A stretch of 53,358 bases of DNA from Pseudomonadota bacterium (GTDB taxonomy: Bacteria; Pseudomonadota; Gammaproteobacteria; Burkholderiales; Rhodocyclaceae). The position numbers and the translations under genes are program-made. The stretch's first letter is position 1. Every line of letters begins with the position of its first letter. The DNA lies in the NCBI GenBank assembly GCA_018241725.1, contig JAFEDI010000024.1:1-53358 (forward strand), in the 5' to 3' direction. Shown in pieces: positions 8,795 through 16,985 of this stretch. A model generated the notes under the pieces. That model saw only the letters and a program-made list of their open reading frames with translations, was not told the DNA's origin and searched no databases.

Positions 8795-10009
8795 TTAGAT
8801 CTTGGCCGTGGTCAGGTGCGGGGCGCCCCAGGTGGTGCGCCAGCGGCTCTTGACGGCGGTGAGGCCGCCCAGTGCGACGAGGGCCAATGCTGCGAAGATC
8901 AGGAAACCCGTTTGGTAGCTGCCGGTGACTTCCTTGCTGTAGCCGAGGCTGGAGGCGAGGTAGAAGCCACCGACACCGCCGGCCATGCCAACCAGGCCGG
9001 TCATCACGCCGATTTCCTTGCGGAAACGCTGGGGCACCAGCTGGAACACCGCGCCGTTGCCCATGCCAAGGGCCAACATTGCACAGACGAAGGCCGCCAG
9101 GGCCATCCAGGCGGACGGCAGCCCGAGGCCGACGATGGCCAGGAAGATGGCGGACAGTGCATACATGATGGTGAGCATCTTGATGCCGCCGATACGGTCG
9201 GCCACGTTGCCACCGATGGGGCGCACCATGCTGCCGGCAAACACGCAGGCGGCGGTGAAGAAGCCCGCCGTCTTGGCGTCGAGCCCGTACTGGGTGTTGA
9301 AGTAGATGGTCAGCGACGAGGCCAGGCCGACAAAGCCGCCGAAGGTCACCGAGTAGAAGAACATGAACCACCAGGCGTCCTTGTCCTTGAGCACCTTCAG
9401 GTATTCGGAGAGGGACTTGGCCGGCGGGCATTCGGGGGCGTCCTTCGCCAGCACCAAATAGAGCACGAAGACGATGGACAGCGGGATCAGCGCCAGGCCG
9501 AACACATTGGTCCAGCCGTAGGCGGCGGCCAGGCCGGGCCCGAACAGGGCGGCCATGGCGGTGCCCGAGTTGCCGGCGCCGGCAATGCCCAGTGCAGTGC
9601 CCTGATGCTCCGGCGGATACCAGCGGGAGGCCAGCGGCAGCGCGACGGCGAAGGAGGCTCCGGCGACGCCGAGGAAGAGACCCAGCACCAGGGTCTCTTC
9701 ATAGCTGTGGATGCCGAAGTGCCAGGCGAAGGCCAGCGCGCAGAGCACGACGACCTGGCCAATGGCGCCAGCCATCTTTGGCTTCAGGTGATCCACCAGC
9801 ACGCCCATCACCAGGCGCAGCAGGGCGCCGGCGAGAACCGGCGTGGCAACCATCAGGCCTTTCTGGGCGTGGGTCAGGCCCAGGTCTTTGGCGATCTGCA
9901 CGCCCAGCGGGCCGAGCAGCACCCACACCATGAAGGCGAGATCGAAGTAAAGGAAAGCGGCCAGCAGGGTGGGGGTGTGGCCGGCTTTCAGGAAGGATTT
10001 GCGGTCCAT
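8795..10009 (-). CDS. nasA: Nitrate/nitrite MFS transporter (NarK/NasA type)
   Basis: A 404-residue inner-membrane major facilitator protein with about twelve hydrophobic segments. The NNP (nitrate/nitrite porter) signatures are visible: GIAGAGNSGTAMAALFGPG in the first half and LGMGNGAVFQLVPQRFRKEI in the second, plus the arginine in the LLRLVMG segment expected to bind anion. It lies downstream of nirB and nirD in the same direction, with the PP2C-kinase after it. This fits import of nitrate or nitrite for assimilation. No nitrate reductase gene is in the window, so one must lie elsewhere. A 153-bp gap with a long hairpin separates it from nirD, so it may be expressed at a different level. 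Confidence 0.92.
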   Translation of the reverse strand: MDRKSFLKAGHTPTLLAAFLYFDLAFMVWVLLGPLGVQIAKDLGLTHAQKGLMVATPVLAGALLRLVMGVLVDHLKPKMAGAIGQVVVLCALAFAWHFGIHSYEETLVLGLFLGVAGASFAVALPLASRWYPPEHQGTALGIAGAGNSGTAMAALFGPGLAAAYGWTNVFGLALIPLSIVFVLYLVLAKDAPECPPAKSLSEYLKVLKDKDAWWFMFFYSVTFGGFVGLASSLTIYFNTQYGLDAKTAGFFTAACVFAGSMVRPIGGNVADRIGGIKMLTIMYALSAIFLAIVGLGLPSAWMALAAFVCAMLALGMGNGAVFQLVPQRFRKEIGVMTGLVGMAGGVGGFYLASSLGYSKEVTGSYQTGFLIFAALALVALGGLTAVKSRWRTTWGAPHLTTAKI

Positions 10010-10100
10010 ATCAGACTCCTGGGTACGAGTTGGGCCTGGCGACGCCTTGCGGGGCGCTGCCGTGGGCAGTTTTGAATAGTGAGAAAAGGCTAAAAGGGCT

Positions 10101-10156
10101 CACGCGACGGGGGCGGTGGGGGAGACTGCTTGCGCAGGACACCGCCCCCGCGCGTG
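10101..10156 (-). terminator. Long intercistronic hairpin between nirD and the transporter gene
   Basis: CACGCG-AC-GGGGGCGGTG pairs with CACCGCCCCC-G-CGCGTG around a 21-base loop, giving 16 base pairs. In the leftward direction it is followed by AGCCCTTTTAGCC. It could act as a weak terminator, or as an mRNA-stabilising or processing element setting the ratio of nirBD to transporter. Confidence 0.6.
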
Positions 10157-10162
10157 AAACTC

Positions 10163-10474
10163 TTACAGGGAGAGGAAGACCTCGCCGTTTTCGACCTTGA
10201 CCGGGAAGGGCTTCACGCAGCCCACGTCCGGTGGTACGACCTGGCCGTCGTCGAGCTGGATCTTCCAGCTGTGCAAGGGGCAGGTAACCGTGGTGCCGTG
10301 CACCAATCCCTGGGACAGGGGGCCGCCCTTGTGGGGGCAGCGGTCGCGTACCGCGAAGACCTGGTCGGCCGAGTTGCGGAACAGTGCGATGCGGCCTTCG
10401 TCCTCGCTATGCACCACGCGGGAGCCCAGTACCGGTACGTCGCTGATGGCGCAGATTCGTTTCCATTCGCTCAT
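10163..10474 (-). CDS. nirD: Assimilatory nitrite reductase small subunit NirD
   Basis: 103 residues, the usual size. NirD is a Rieske-like cytoplasmic subunit that pairs with NirB for NADH-dependent reduction of nitrite to ammonium. The fold is recognisable from RDRCPHKGGPLSQGLV and TCPLHSWKIQLDDG. Here the two Cys-X-His pairs of a Rieske [2Fe-2S] site are partly kept (CPH, CPLH), unlike Escherichia coli NirD where the ligands are lost, so cluster binding is possible. The start codon lies 11 bp after the nirB stop, indicating one transcript. Confidence 0.93.
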   Translation of the reverse strand: MSEWKRICAISDVPVLGSRVVHSEDEGRIALFRNSADQVFAVRDRCPHKGGPLSQGLVHGTTVTCPLHSWKIQLDDGQVVPPDVGCVKPFPVKVENGEVFLSL

Positions 10475-10485
10475 TTGCGGGCTCC

Positions 10486-12948
10486 TCAAACCTTGATGAT
10501 CTCGAATTGACGTCGATGGATGCCGCCGCTCTTGTCTTCGAAGATCTCGGCCCACGGGTCTTTGTAGTTCTGCAATGCGAAGAGGAGTTTTTCGTAGAGC
10601 GCCTTGCGGTTGGCCTCGTCTTCGAGGACCCGTTTCTTGATGTGCTCCATGCCGACCCGCTCCAGGTAATGGCAGGTGCGTTCCAGGTAGAAGCCTTCTT
10701 CCCGGTAGAGCTGGATGAAGGCGCCGCCGTATTCCATGACCTCGGCGTCGTCCTTCACTTTGCAGAAGAACTGCGCCACTTCGGTCTTGATGCCTCCATT
10801 GCCGCCAATGTAGAGCTCGTAGCCGGAATCGACGCCGATCACGCCCACGTCCTTGATGCCCGACTCGGCGCAGTTGCGCGGGCAACCGGACACCGCCAGC
10901 TTGACCTTGTGGGGGCTCCACATGCCGAACAGCATCTTCTCCAGCTTGACTCCGAGGTCCATCGAGCGCTGGGTGCCGAAGCGGCAGTGCTCGGCACCGA
11001 CGCAGGTCTTCACGGTGCGCAGGCTCTTGCCGTAGGCGTGGCCGGAGCACATGCCGGCCTTGGCGAAGTCCTCCCACATGGCGGGCAGGTCTTCCTTCTT
11101 CACGCCGAGCAGGTCGATGCGCTGGCCACCGGTCACCTTGACGGTCGGCACCTTGTACTTCTCGGCGGCGTCGGCAATGGCGCGCAGCTCGTCGGGGGTG
11201 GTCAGGCCGCCCCACATGCGCGGCACCACCGAGTAGGTGCCGTCCTTCTGGATGTTGGCGTGGGCCCGCTCGTTGATGAAGCGGCTCTGCGGGTCGTCGA
11301 TGGCCTCGTGGGGCCAGGTGGACAGGCAGTAGTAGTTGAGGGCCGGGCGGCAGGTCGCGCAGCCGTTGGGCGTCTTCCAGGCCAGGAATTTCTGCGTGTC
11401 GGCTACCGACAGCAGCTTGTTGTCCCGGATGGCCTTGCGCACTTCGCCGTGGGAATGGTCGGTACAGCCGCATACCGCCTTGTTGTTGGAGTCGGCCGGC
11501 TGGTAGGCGCCGCCGATCGTCGAGGCCAGGATCTGCTCGACCAGCCCGGTACAGGAGCCGCAGGAGCTGGACGCCTTGGTGTGCTTGCGCACGTCTTCCA
11601 GCGTGAAGAGGCCTTGCTCCTTGATGGCCTTGACGATGGTGCCCTTGCACACGCCGTTGCAGCCGCACACCTCGGCGGTGTCGGGCATGCTGGCGGCCAG
11701 GCTGTTGCCTTTGTGGCCGACGTCGCCCAGGTGGGAATTGCCGAACACCAGGTTGTCGCGGATGTCGTGGATGTCCTGCTCGTCCTTCAGCAGCTGGAAG
11801 TACCAGGCCCCGTCCTTGGTGTCGCCGTACAGCACGGCGCCGACCAGCTTGTCGTCCTTCAGCACCAGGCGCTTGTAGATGCCCATGCCCGGGTCATGCA
11901 GCACGATGTCCTCGGTGCCTTCGGCGCCCGAGAAGTCGCCGGCGGAGAACACGTCGATGCCGGTGACCTTGAGCTTGGTGCTGGTCACCGAGCCCTGGTA
12001 GCGGCCGATGCCGTACATGGCGAGGTGATTGGCGGCAACCTTGGCCTGCTCGAACAGCGGTGCCACCAGACCGTAGGCGGTGCCCCGGTGGTTGGCGCAT
12101 TCGCCGACGGCGTAGATGCGCGGGTCGTAGGTCTGCAGCGTGTCATTGACGACGATGCCGCGGTTGCAGTGGATGCCGGCTTTCTCGGCCAGCTCGACGT
12201 TGGGGCGGATGCCGGCTGCGATGCAGACGAGGTCGGCGGGGAGGCTGCTGCCGTCCTTGAACTTGATCGCGCAGACGCGGCCGGATTCGCCCTGTACCAG
12301 CTCGGCGGTCTGGGCGTTGAGCTTGAACTTCATGCCCTTGGCTTCGAGGGCGGCCTGCAGCATCTTGCCAGCGGTGCGGTCGAGCTGGCGCTCCATGATC
12401 CAGTCTGAGAGATGTACCACGGTCACGTCCATGCCACGCAGGGCCAGACCGTTGGCGGCCTCCAGGCCCAGCAGGCCGGCGCCGACGACCACCGCGTGCT
12501 GGTACTTGGCCGCCGCGTCGATCATCTCGTCGGTGTCCTTGATGTCCCGGTAGGAGATCACGCCGGGCAGGTCCTTGCCCGGAATCGGCGGCATGAAGGG
12601 GGTGGAGCCGGTGGCGAGCAGCAGGCGGTCGTAATCGACGGTGATCGGCTGGCCGTCCTTGCCGGTGGCGACGATGGAGCGGTTGCGGCGGTCGATCTCG
12701 GTGACGCGGGCCCCGAGGTGCAGGGTGATGTCGTTATCCGCGTACCACTGGAGGTCGTTGAGGATGATGTCCTGGATGGTCATCTCTCCGGCCAGCACCG
12801 GGGAGAGCAGGATACGGTTGTAGTTGGGATGGGGTTCGGCACCGAAGACCGTGATGTCGTACATGTCCGGGGCGATTTTCCGCAGCTCTTCCAGCGTGCG
12901 GACGCCTGCCATCCCATTGCCGACCATGACCAGTTTCTGTTTGCGCAT
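10486..12948 (-). CDS. nirB: Assimilatory nitrite reductase large subunit NirB
   Basis: 820 residues from ATG 12948; upstream in-frame codons lie in the leader. NirB transfers electrons from NADH through FAD and Fe-S centres to sirohaem and reduces nitrite to ammonium in the cytoplasm. In order: FAD/NAD-binding domains (VMVGNGMAGVRTLEEL; VVVGAGLLGLEAANGL), two BFD-like [2Fe-2S] regions (CGCNGVCKGT with CGSCTGL; CGCTDHSHGE with CATCRPALN), a ferredoxin-like half domain, and the sirohaem/[4Fe-4S] cysteines TCVGAEHCRFGT (about 635) and SGCPRNCAESG (about 675). Transcription should start near 13159 from a sigma-54 promoter, leaving a structured leader of about 210 bases that suggests nitrate-responsive antitermination. 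Confidence 0.96.
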   Translation of the reverse strand: MRKQKLVMVGNGMAGVRTLEELRKIAPDMYDITVFGAEPHPNYNRILLSPVLAGEMTIQDIILNDLQWYADNDITLHLGARVTEIDRRNRSIVATGKDGQPITVDYDRLLLATGSTPFMPPIPGKDLPGVISYRDIKDTDEMIDAAAKYQHAVVVGAGLLGLEAANGLALRGMDVTVVHLSDWIMERQLDRTAGKMLQAALEAKGMKFKLNAQTAELVQGESGRVCAIKFKDGSSLPADLVCIAAGIRPNVELAEKAGIHCNRGIVVNDTLQTYDPRIYAVGECANHRGTAYGLVAPLFEQAKVAANHLAMYGIGRYQGSVTSTKLKVTGIDVFSAGDFSGAEGTEDIVLHDPGMGIYKRLVLKDDKLVGAVLYGDTKDGAWYFQLLKDEQDIHDIRDNLVFGNSHLGDVGHKGNSLAASMPDTAEVCGCNGVCKGTIVKAIKEQGLFTLEDVRKHTKASSSCGSCTGLVEQILASTIGGAYQPADSNNKAVCGCTDHSHGEVRKAIRDNKLLSVADTQKFLAWKTPNGCATCRPALNYYCLSTWPHEAIDDPQSRFINERAHANIQKDGTYSVVPRMWGGLTTPDELRAIADAAEKYKVPTVKVTGGQRIDLLGVKKEDLPAMWEDFAKAGMCSGHAYGKSLRTVKTCVGAEHCRFGTQRSMDLGVKLEKMLFGMWSPHKVKLAVSGCPRNCAESGIKDVGVIGVDSGYELYIGGNGGIKTEVAQFFCKVKDDAEVMEYGGAFIQLYREEGFYLERTCHYLERVGMEHIKKRVLEDEANRKALYEKLLFALQNYKDPWAEIFEDKSGGIHRRQFEIIKV

Positions 12949-13024
12949 GATTCCTCCGACATTGATTCTCCCCGGACCGGACGCACAGGACCGATGCGGG
13001 CGGGTAAGCCTTGAGCAGGAGAGA

Positions 13025-13140
13025 GATCGTCGTTGATCGCGGCGGGGCCGTCGTTGGCCGGACCGCGTCGCCAGCCTCGGAGGGCGGCGCGCAAGCACCT
13101 GGATTCAGGTAGTGCGCAGTGCGGCAACGTCTTTATTGCC
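13025..13140 (-). promoter_or_regulatory. Structured nirB leader with ANTAR-type hexaloop hairpins
   Basis: Read on the minus strand, the first hairpin (13140-13123) is GGCAAU-[AAAGAC]-GUUGCC, six pairs closing a hexaloop. A middle hairpin (13117-13089) is UGCGC...ACCUG-AAUC-CAGGU...GCGCA on the minus strand. The next (13067-13038) is CGCGG-UCC-GGCC-[AACGAC]-GGCC-CCG-CCGCG. A third hexaloop, GAUC-[AACGAC]-GAUC, overlaps its end (13038-13025). All three loops have A at position 1 and G at position 4, the known signature of RNA bound by ANTAR proteins such as NasR and NasT. The location in a nitrite reductase leader fits. No good terminator T-run is visible, so the exact mechanism is open. Confidence 0.6.
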
Positions 13141-13168
13141 TCATGCGCACATTTGTCGGATGGCTATT

Positions 13169-13184
13169 AGCAATGGCCGTGCCA
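13169..13184 (-). promoter_or_regulatory. Sigma-54 promoter of nirBD
   Basis: The minus strand reads TGGCACGGCCATTGCT, matching the -24/-12 consensus TGGCACG-N4-TTGC(A/T) exactly. The start point is predicted near 13159. Sigma-54 dependence implies an NtrC-like activator responding to nitrogen limitation; its site was not located. Confidence 0.85.
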
Positions 13185-13290
13185 CCGCGCCCAGATCAGG
13201 TAAATACTGGGGAGAAACGGGGGCGGGACGTGCGGGAGGGGCGCGATGCGCACTTGGCTGGTGCGCATCGCCCTGCGCTGGGGCGCAGGA

Positions 13291-13791
13291 TCAGGCGATC
13301 GACTTGCGGTGCTGCAGTAGATGTACAGCGAGGCTGAGCAGGATGGTGGTGAAGGCCAGGAAGGACCAGTTGGCGATGGACAGGCCGAGGAAGGTCCAGT
13401 CCACGACCGAACAGTCGCCGGCGCCGCGGAAGATCATCGGCAGCGCGGAGGACAGCGGGAAGCTCTCCAGCATGTATTCCAGGCCAGGGCCGCATTCGGA
13501 GACCGTCGGCGGATACCACTGGATCCACGATTGGCGCGCCGCCACGCCAGCACCAGCCAGGGCTGCGACGGCGAGCAGAGCCGACCAAATATAGCGCCCT
13601 CTGGTGGCCGGGTTGTGCAGACCGGCACCCAGGCCAATCAGGCCGCAGGCCAGCAGCGCATAACGCTGCATGATGCACATCGGGCAGGGTTCGATGCCCT
13701 TTACGTGCTGGAGGTAAAGGCCGATGGCGAGCAGGCTGCTGCAGACGACAAAGAGGGCGAGGGCGAGGGGGCGGGTTTGGTGGGTGGGCAT
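13291..13791 (-). CDS. dsbB: Disulfide bond formation protein DsbB
   Basis: DsbB is the inner-membrane quinone reductase that reoxidises periplasmic DsbA. The 166-residue protein has four hydrophobic segments. The first periplasmic loop carries the CPMC pair (residues 36 and 39) and the second loop carries Cys100 and Cys127, the two disulfides needed for activity. ATG 13791 (MPTHQTR) is preferred to an upstream TTG at 13800. It is the last of a leftward run after argB, from which a hairpin at 13802-13856 separates it. dsbA is not in the window. Confidence 0.93.
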   Translation of the reverse strand: MPTHQTRPLALALFVVCSSLLAIGLYLQHVKGIEPCPMCIMQRYALLACGLIGLGAGLHNPATRGRYIWSALLAVAALAGAGVAARQSWIQWYPPTVSECGPGLEYMLESFPLSSALPMIFRGAGDCSVVDWTFLGLSIANWSFLAFTTILLSLAVHLLQHRKSIA

Positions 13792-13801
13792 GGATAGCAA
13801 A

Positions 13802-13856
13802 CGGAAAACCGGGGCCTGGGGCAGATGAAGAGTGCCCGCCGTGCCCCGGAGTTCCG
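13802..13856 (-). terminator. Hairpin between argB and dsbB
   Basis: CGGAA-AA-CCGGGGC pairs with GCCCCGG-AG-TTCCG around a 27-base loop that can itself fold (GGGGCA/TGCCC). Leftward, it ends TTTTCCGTTTGC. It probably terminates argB transcripts, although its T-run is interrupted. Confidence 0.5.
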
Positions 13857-13871
13857 CAAAGGTGGTGTGTT

Positions 13872-14915
<1,044 letters not shown>

Positions 14916-15332
14916 CTACTCGATGACGAGGCGCTTGCTTTGGGCCGGAGCCTTCTTCGGCAGTGTCAGTTCAAGGACTCCATCGCTGAATTTGGCCGAG
15001 GCCTTGGCCTCATCAACATCGGCGCCGAGCTGGAAGCTGCGCGACACTTCGCCGAAGTAGCGCTCGGTGCGCAGTACCCGTTCGCCTTCCTTCACTTCCT
15101 TTTCCTGCTTGCGTTCGGCACTGATCGAGACAACGGGGCCGTCGATGTGGATGTGGATGTCTTCCTTCTTGATGCCCGGCAGTTCGGCATGCACCTGATA
15201 GGCATCGTTGGCTTCCTTCACGTCCACGCGCATCTGCGGTGCCTCGACGGGGGCTCCGGCATATTCGACCGGGCGCACGAAAAAGCCGCGGAACAGATCG
15301 TCAAGAGGGTCACGGCGAGTGATGTTGCTCAT
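14916..15332 (-). CDS. Small heat shock protein, Hsp20/alpha-crystallin family
   Basis: A 138-residue ATP-independent chaperone that holds unfolding proteins in the cytoplasm. The alpha-crystallin domain runs from about 40 to 130: DVKEANDAYQVHAELPGIKK, VSISAERKQEKEV, RYFGEVSRSFQLGADVD, FSDGVLELTLPKKA. The last contains the A-x-x-x-G-V-L signature in the variant form SDGVLELTLPK. The C-terminal I-x-I/V motif used for oligomerisation is not obvious in the short tail SKRLVIE. It is monocistronic, with a sigma-32-type promoter at 15391-15419, an AAGGAG ribosome site and its own terminator, as expected for heat induction. Confidence 0.94.
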   Translation of the reverse strand: MSNITRRDPLDDLFRGFFVRPVEYAGAPVEAPQMRVDVKEANDAYQVHAELPGIKKEDIHIHIDGPVVSISAERKQEKEVKEGERVLRTERYFGEVSRSFQLGADVDEAKASAKFSDGVLELTLPKKAPAQSKRLVIE

Positions 15333-15390
15333 GTGTCGTCTCCTTGTTCTGGTTGGCTTACCCGAGGGCTGACGGCCCTCCCTGATTGTT

Positions 15391-15419
15391 ATATAGGGAG
15401 GGGCTTGGCCCGGTTCAAG
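15391..15419 (-). promoter_or_regulatory. Sigma-32 heat shock promoter of hsp20
   Basis: On the minus strand CTTGAAC, then 14 bases, then CCCTATAT closely match the sigma-32 consensus CTTGAAA-N(11-16)-CCCCATNT. The leader of about 50 bases includes hairpin GAGGGC-N5-GCCCTC (15364-15380). It does not cover the ribosome site, so a classical RNA thermometer is not indicated. Confidence 0.75.
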
Positions 15420-15473
15420 GCGTGGCGATGGTGATCCGCGCTAGACTTGAGATGGATCAAACGGAGCAAAACG

Positions 15474-15686
15474 ATGGAGCAGAACAAGAACGTACGGACC
15501 ACCAATGTGTGCCCGGCCTGCGGGGCGGCCTTCACCTGCGGGATGAATGCCGGCCTGCCGGAGTGCTGGTGTGCGGATTTTCCGCCGCTGCTGGATGTGC
15601 CAGCGATCCCGGCTGGTGATGTCGGCGCCTGCTATTGCCCGGACTGTCTCAAGCGCCGGATAGTGGAGGCTGAGGCACGCCATTGA
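15474..15686 (+). CDS. Small cysteine-rich CWC-family protein
   Basis: A 70-residue protein with the pattern CPACGAAFTCG, then PECWCADFPPLL, then CYCPDCL. This is the cysteine-rich CWC family, presumed to bind zinc or another metal; function unknown. ATG 15474 follows GGAG at a good distance; upstream in-frame starts lack a ribosome site. It lies divergent to hsp20. Its last 38 bp overlap the 3' end of the convergent nudB gene on the opposite strand, so transcripts of the two are complementary at their ends. Confidence 0.8.
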   Translation: MEQNKNVRTTNVCPACGAAFTCGMNAGLPECWCADFPPLLDVPAIPAGDVGACYCPDCLKRRIVEAEARH

Positions 15687-16122
15687 GACGGTGCGGCAGC
15701 AGCCGGATGGCGTCCCGGTTGGTCCATGAGAAAACCTTGGCGGCTGCGACCTGCCACGGCAACCACAGGGCGGCGGTATGTTCTTCGGCGGCGAGCTGCA
15801 CGGTGGCTGGCTCGGGCACGCACAGGCTGAAGACGTGCTCGGTGTTGTGGGTCACGCCCGGCGCATAGCGGCCGCGCCAGCGCGGCAGGATCACGAAGCG
15901 GTTGGACAGACGCCAGTCCACCAGCGCGTCGGGCGATGCCTGGATGCCGGTCTCCTCGGCGACTTCCCGCAGCGCAGTGACGGCCAGGTTCTCGTCGTCT
16001 TCGCGGCTGCCGGTTACCGATTGCCACAGGCCATTGCCGCCGGCCCGTTCCAGCAGCAAAACATCCAGACCTGGCGTGTGGATCAGGACCAGCACCGAGA
16101 CAGGCTGCTTGTATTCGCTCAT
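15649..16122 (-). CDS. nudB: Dihydroneopterin triphosphate diphosphatase (Nudix)
   Basis: NudB removes pyrophosphate from dihydroneopterin triphosphate in folate synthesis and can hydrolyse dATP. The 157-residue protein has a Nudix box GSREDDENLAVTALREVAEE plus TG, matching G-X5-E-X7-R-E-U-X-E-E-X-G. WSVTGS-like context (LWQSVTGSREDDE) and the VTHNTEHVFSLCVPE segment fit NudB. ATG 16122 overlaps the stop of the barstar gene (ATGA), indicating translational coupling. nudB lies downstream of aspS as in E. coli, but here three genes intervene. Its 3' end overlaps the CWC gene by 38 bp. Confidence 0.88.
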   Translation of the reverse strand: MSEYKQPVSVLVLIHTPGLDVLLLERAGGNGLWQSVTGSREDDENLAVTALREVAEETGIQASPDALVDWRLSNRFVILPRWRGRYAPGVTHNTEHVFSLCVPEPATVQLAAEEHTAALWLPWQVAAAKVFSWTNRDAIRLLPHRLNGVPQPPLSGA

Positions 16123-16562
16123 TCCAGGTTGCGCAACCAAGCGATGCCGTCGGCGGTGATGCCTACCAGGGTCCAGAAGGGCACGCCGTCCTCCCGCCAG
16201 GCATCGGAGGCCTCCTGCAGGATCGTCAGGGCTGTGCCGAAATCGGCCGGGTTGGCGGCGGCAAAGGCATCCGCATGGTCGAGGACCAGCACGTAGCCGT
16301 CCGCCTCCATCCAGGACATGTCGTTCAGGCAGTCTGCGAGCGCGTCCCAGTTGTGTCCGTACCAGTCGGGAAAGTCCAAGGCCTCGCCGATGGCTGTCAG
16401 GAAGCCTTTCTTGTCGGTGGTACGGGCGAGATCGAGCCGGAACAGCGCATAGCCCAGGCTTTCGGCGGCTTCCTCAAGGGCCAGATCGGTTGCGCGGGGC
16501 AGGTGATAGATGCCGGAACGTTCGGCCCGCGGCAGCAAGGTATGAAAGGCAGGGGCGTTCAT
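16119..16562 (-). CDS. Barstar-family ribonuclease inhibitor
   Basis: 147 residues. The barstar core is seen in FLTAIGEALDFPDWYGHNWD-ALADCLNDMSW, where barstar binds the RNase active site with acidic side chains, followed by a helix (PADFGTALTILQEASDAW). About 50 extra residues precede the core. It starts 2 bp after the stop of a secreted RNase Sa-like gene (ATG 16562; an overlapping TTG at 16568 is possible), so toxin and inhibitor are co-expressed. The inhibitor has no signal peptide and protects the cytoplasm from enzyme not yet exported. Confidence 0.9.
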   Translation of the reverse strand: MNAPAFHTLLPRAERSGIYHLPRATDLALEEAAESLGYALFRLDLARTTDKKGFLTAIGEALDFPDWYGHNWDALADCLNDMSWMEADGYVLVLDHADAFAAANPADFGTALTILQEASDAWREDGVPFWTLVGITADGIAWLRNLE

Positions 16563-16564
16563 GT

Positions 16565-16939
16565 TCAATCCTGGATCCGCCGGAAGCTGCGGTAGTGATC
16601 GTCGCTGTAGTAAAACACTGCCGGGGGGCGGCCACCGCTGATGATGCGCCGGGCGCCGCGGTCGCGGGAGCCCGGGGTGGTGACGGTGTATTCCCGGTAG
16701 AAACCGTTCGGGGCATCCGGGAGGCGGCCTTCTCGGTTCTGGAACGTGACGCCGTCACGCCGGTAGGGGTAGGGGCCGCCTTGGCGGATCAAGGCCAGGG
16801 TGTCGCGGGCTTCGGGTGGCAGCGAAGCGGCCGCAAGGGTGGCCGGCTCGCGGCGCAGCCAGTCGGGCAGGTCGCGGGCCTGGGTGGTGAAGCCGGCACA
16901 GAGAAGGACGACGACGAGCAGTCGGAAAAGTACGGACAT
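16565..16939 (-). CDS. Secreted guanyl-specific ribonuclease (RNase Sa/barnase type)
   Basis: 124 residues with signal peptide LFRLLVVVLLCAGFTTQA. The mature part closely follows Streptomyces RNase Sa: LPPEARDTLALI, GPYPYRRDGVTFQNRE, YREYTVTTPGSRDRGARRII, and DDHYRSFRRI. The catalytic Glu (in REYTV), Arg (in ARRII) and His (in DDHY) are all present, so it should be active. It would cleave RNA after G outside the cytoplasm, for nutrient scavenging or competition. The two cysteines that form the RNase Sa disulfide appear absent. It is followed at once by the barstar gene. The receiver-TPR gene lies 46 bp upstream. Confidence 0.9.
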   Translation of the reverse strand: MSVLFRLLVVVLLCAGFTTQARDLPDWLRREPATLAAASLPPEARDTLALIRQGGPYPYRRDGVTFQNREGRLPDAPNGFYREYTVTTPGSRDRGARRIISGGRPPAVFYYSDDHYRSFRRIQD

Positions 16940-16985
16940 GACGGGCCGGAAGCGCGGGTGACGCCGCCAGTGTAGCAGCGGCGCC

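Noticed and set aside
8690-10075. 461-codon frame antisense to the nitrate transporter
   Set aside because: His/Gly/Gln-rich shadow of a membrane protein gene; no ribosome site or domain.
10507-12408. 633-codon frame antisense to nirB
   Set aside because: Shadow of nirB, with Ala/Gly/Val/Asp repeats typical of antisense GC-rich frames.
12949-13098. N-terminal extension of NirB
   Set aside because: Arg-rich and lies in the structured leader; the FAD domain starts directly after ATG 12948.
15333-15390. ROSE or fourU RNA thermometer at hsp20
   Set aside because: The AAGGAG site is not paired in the visible hairpin and no UUUU pairing partner is seen.
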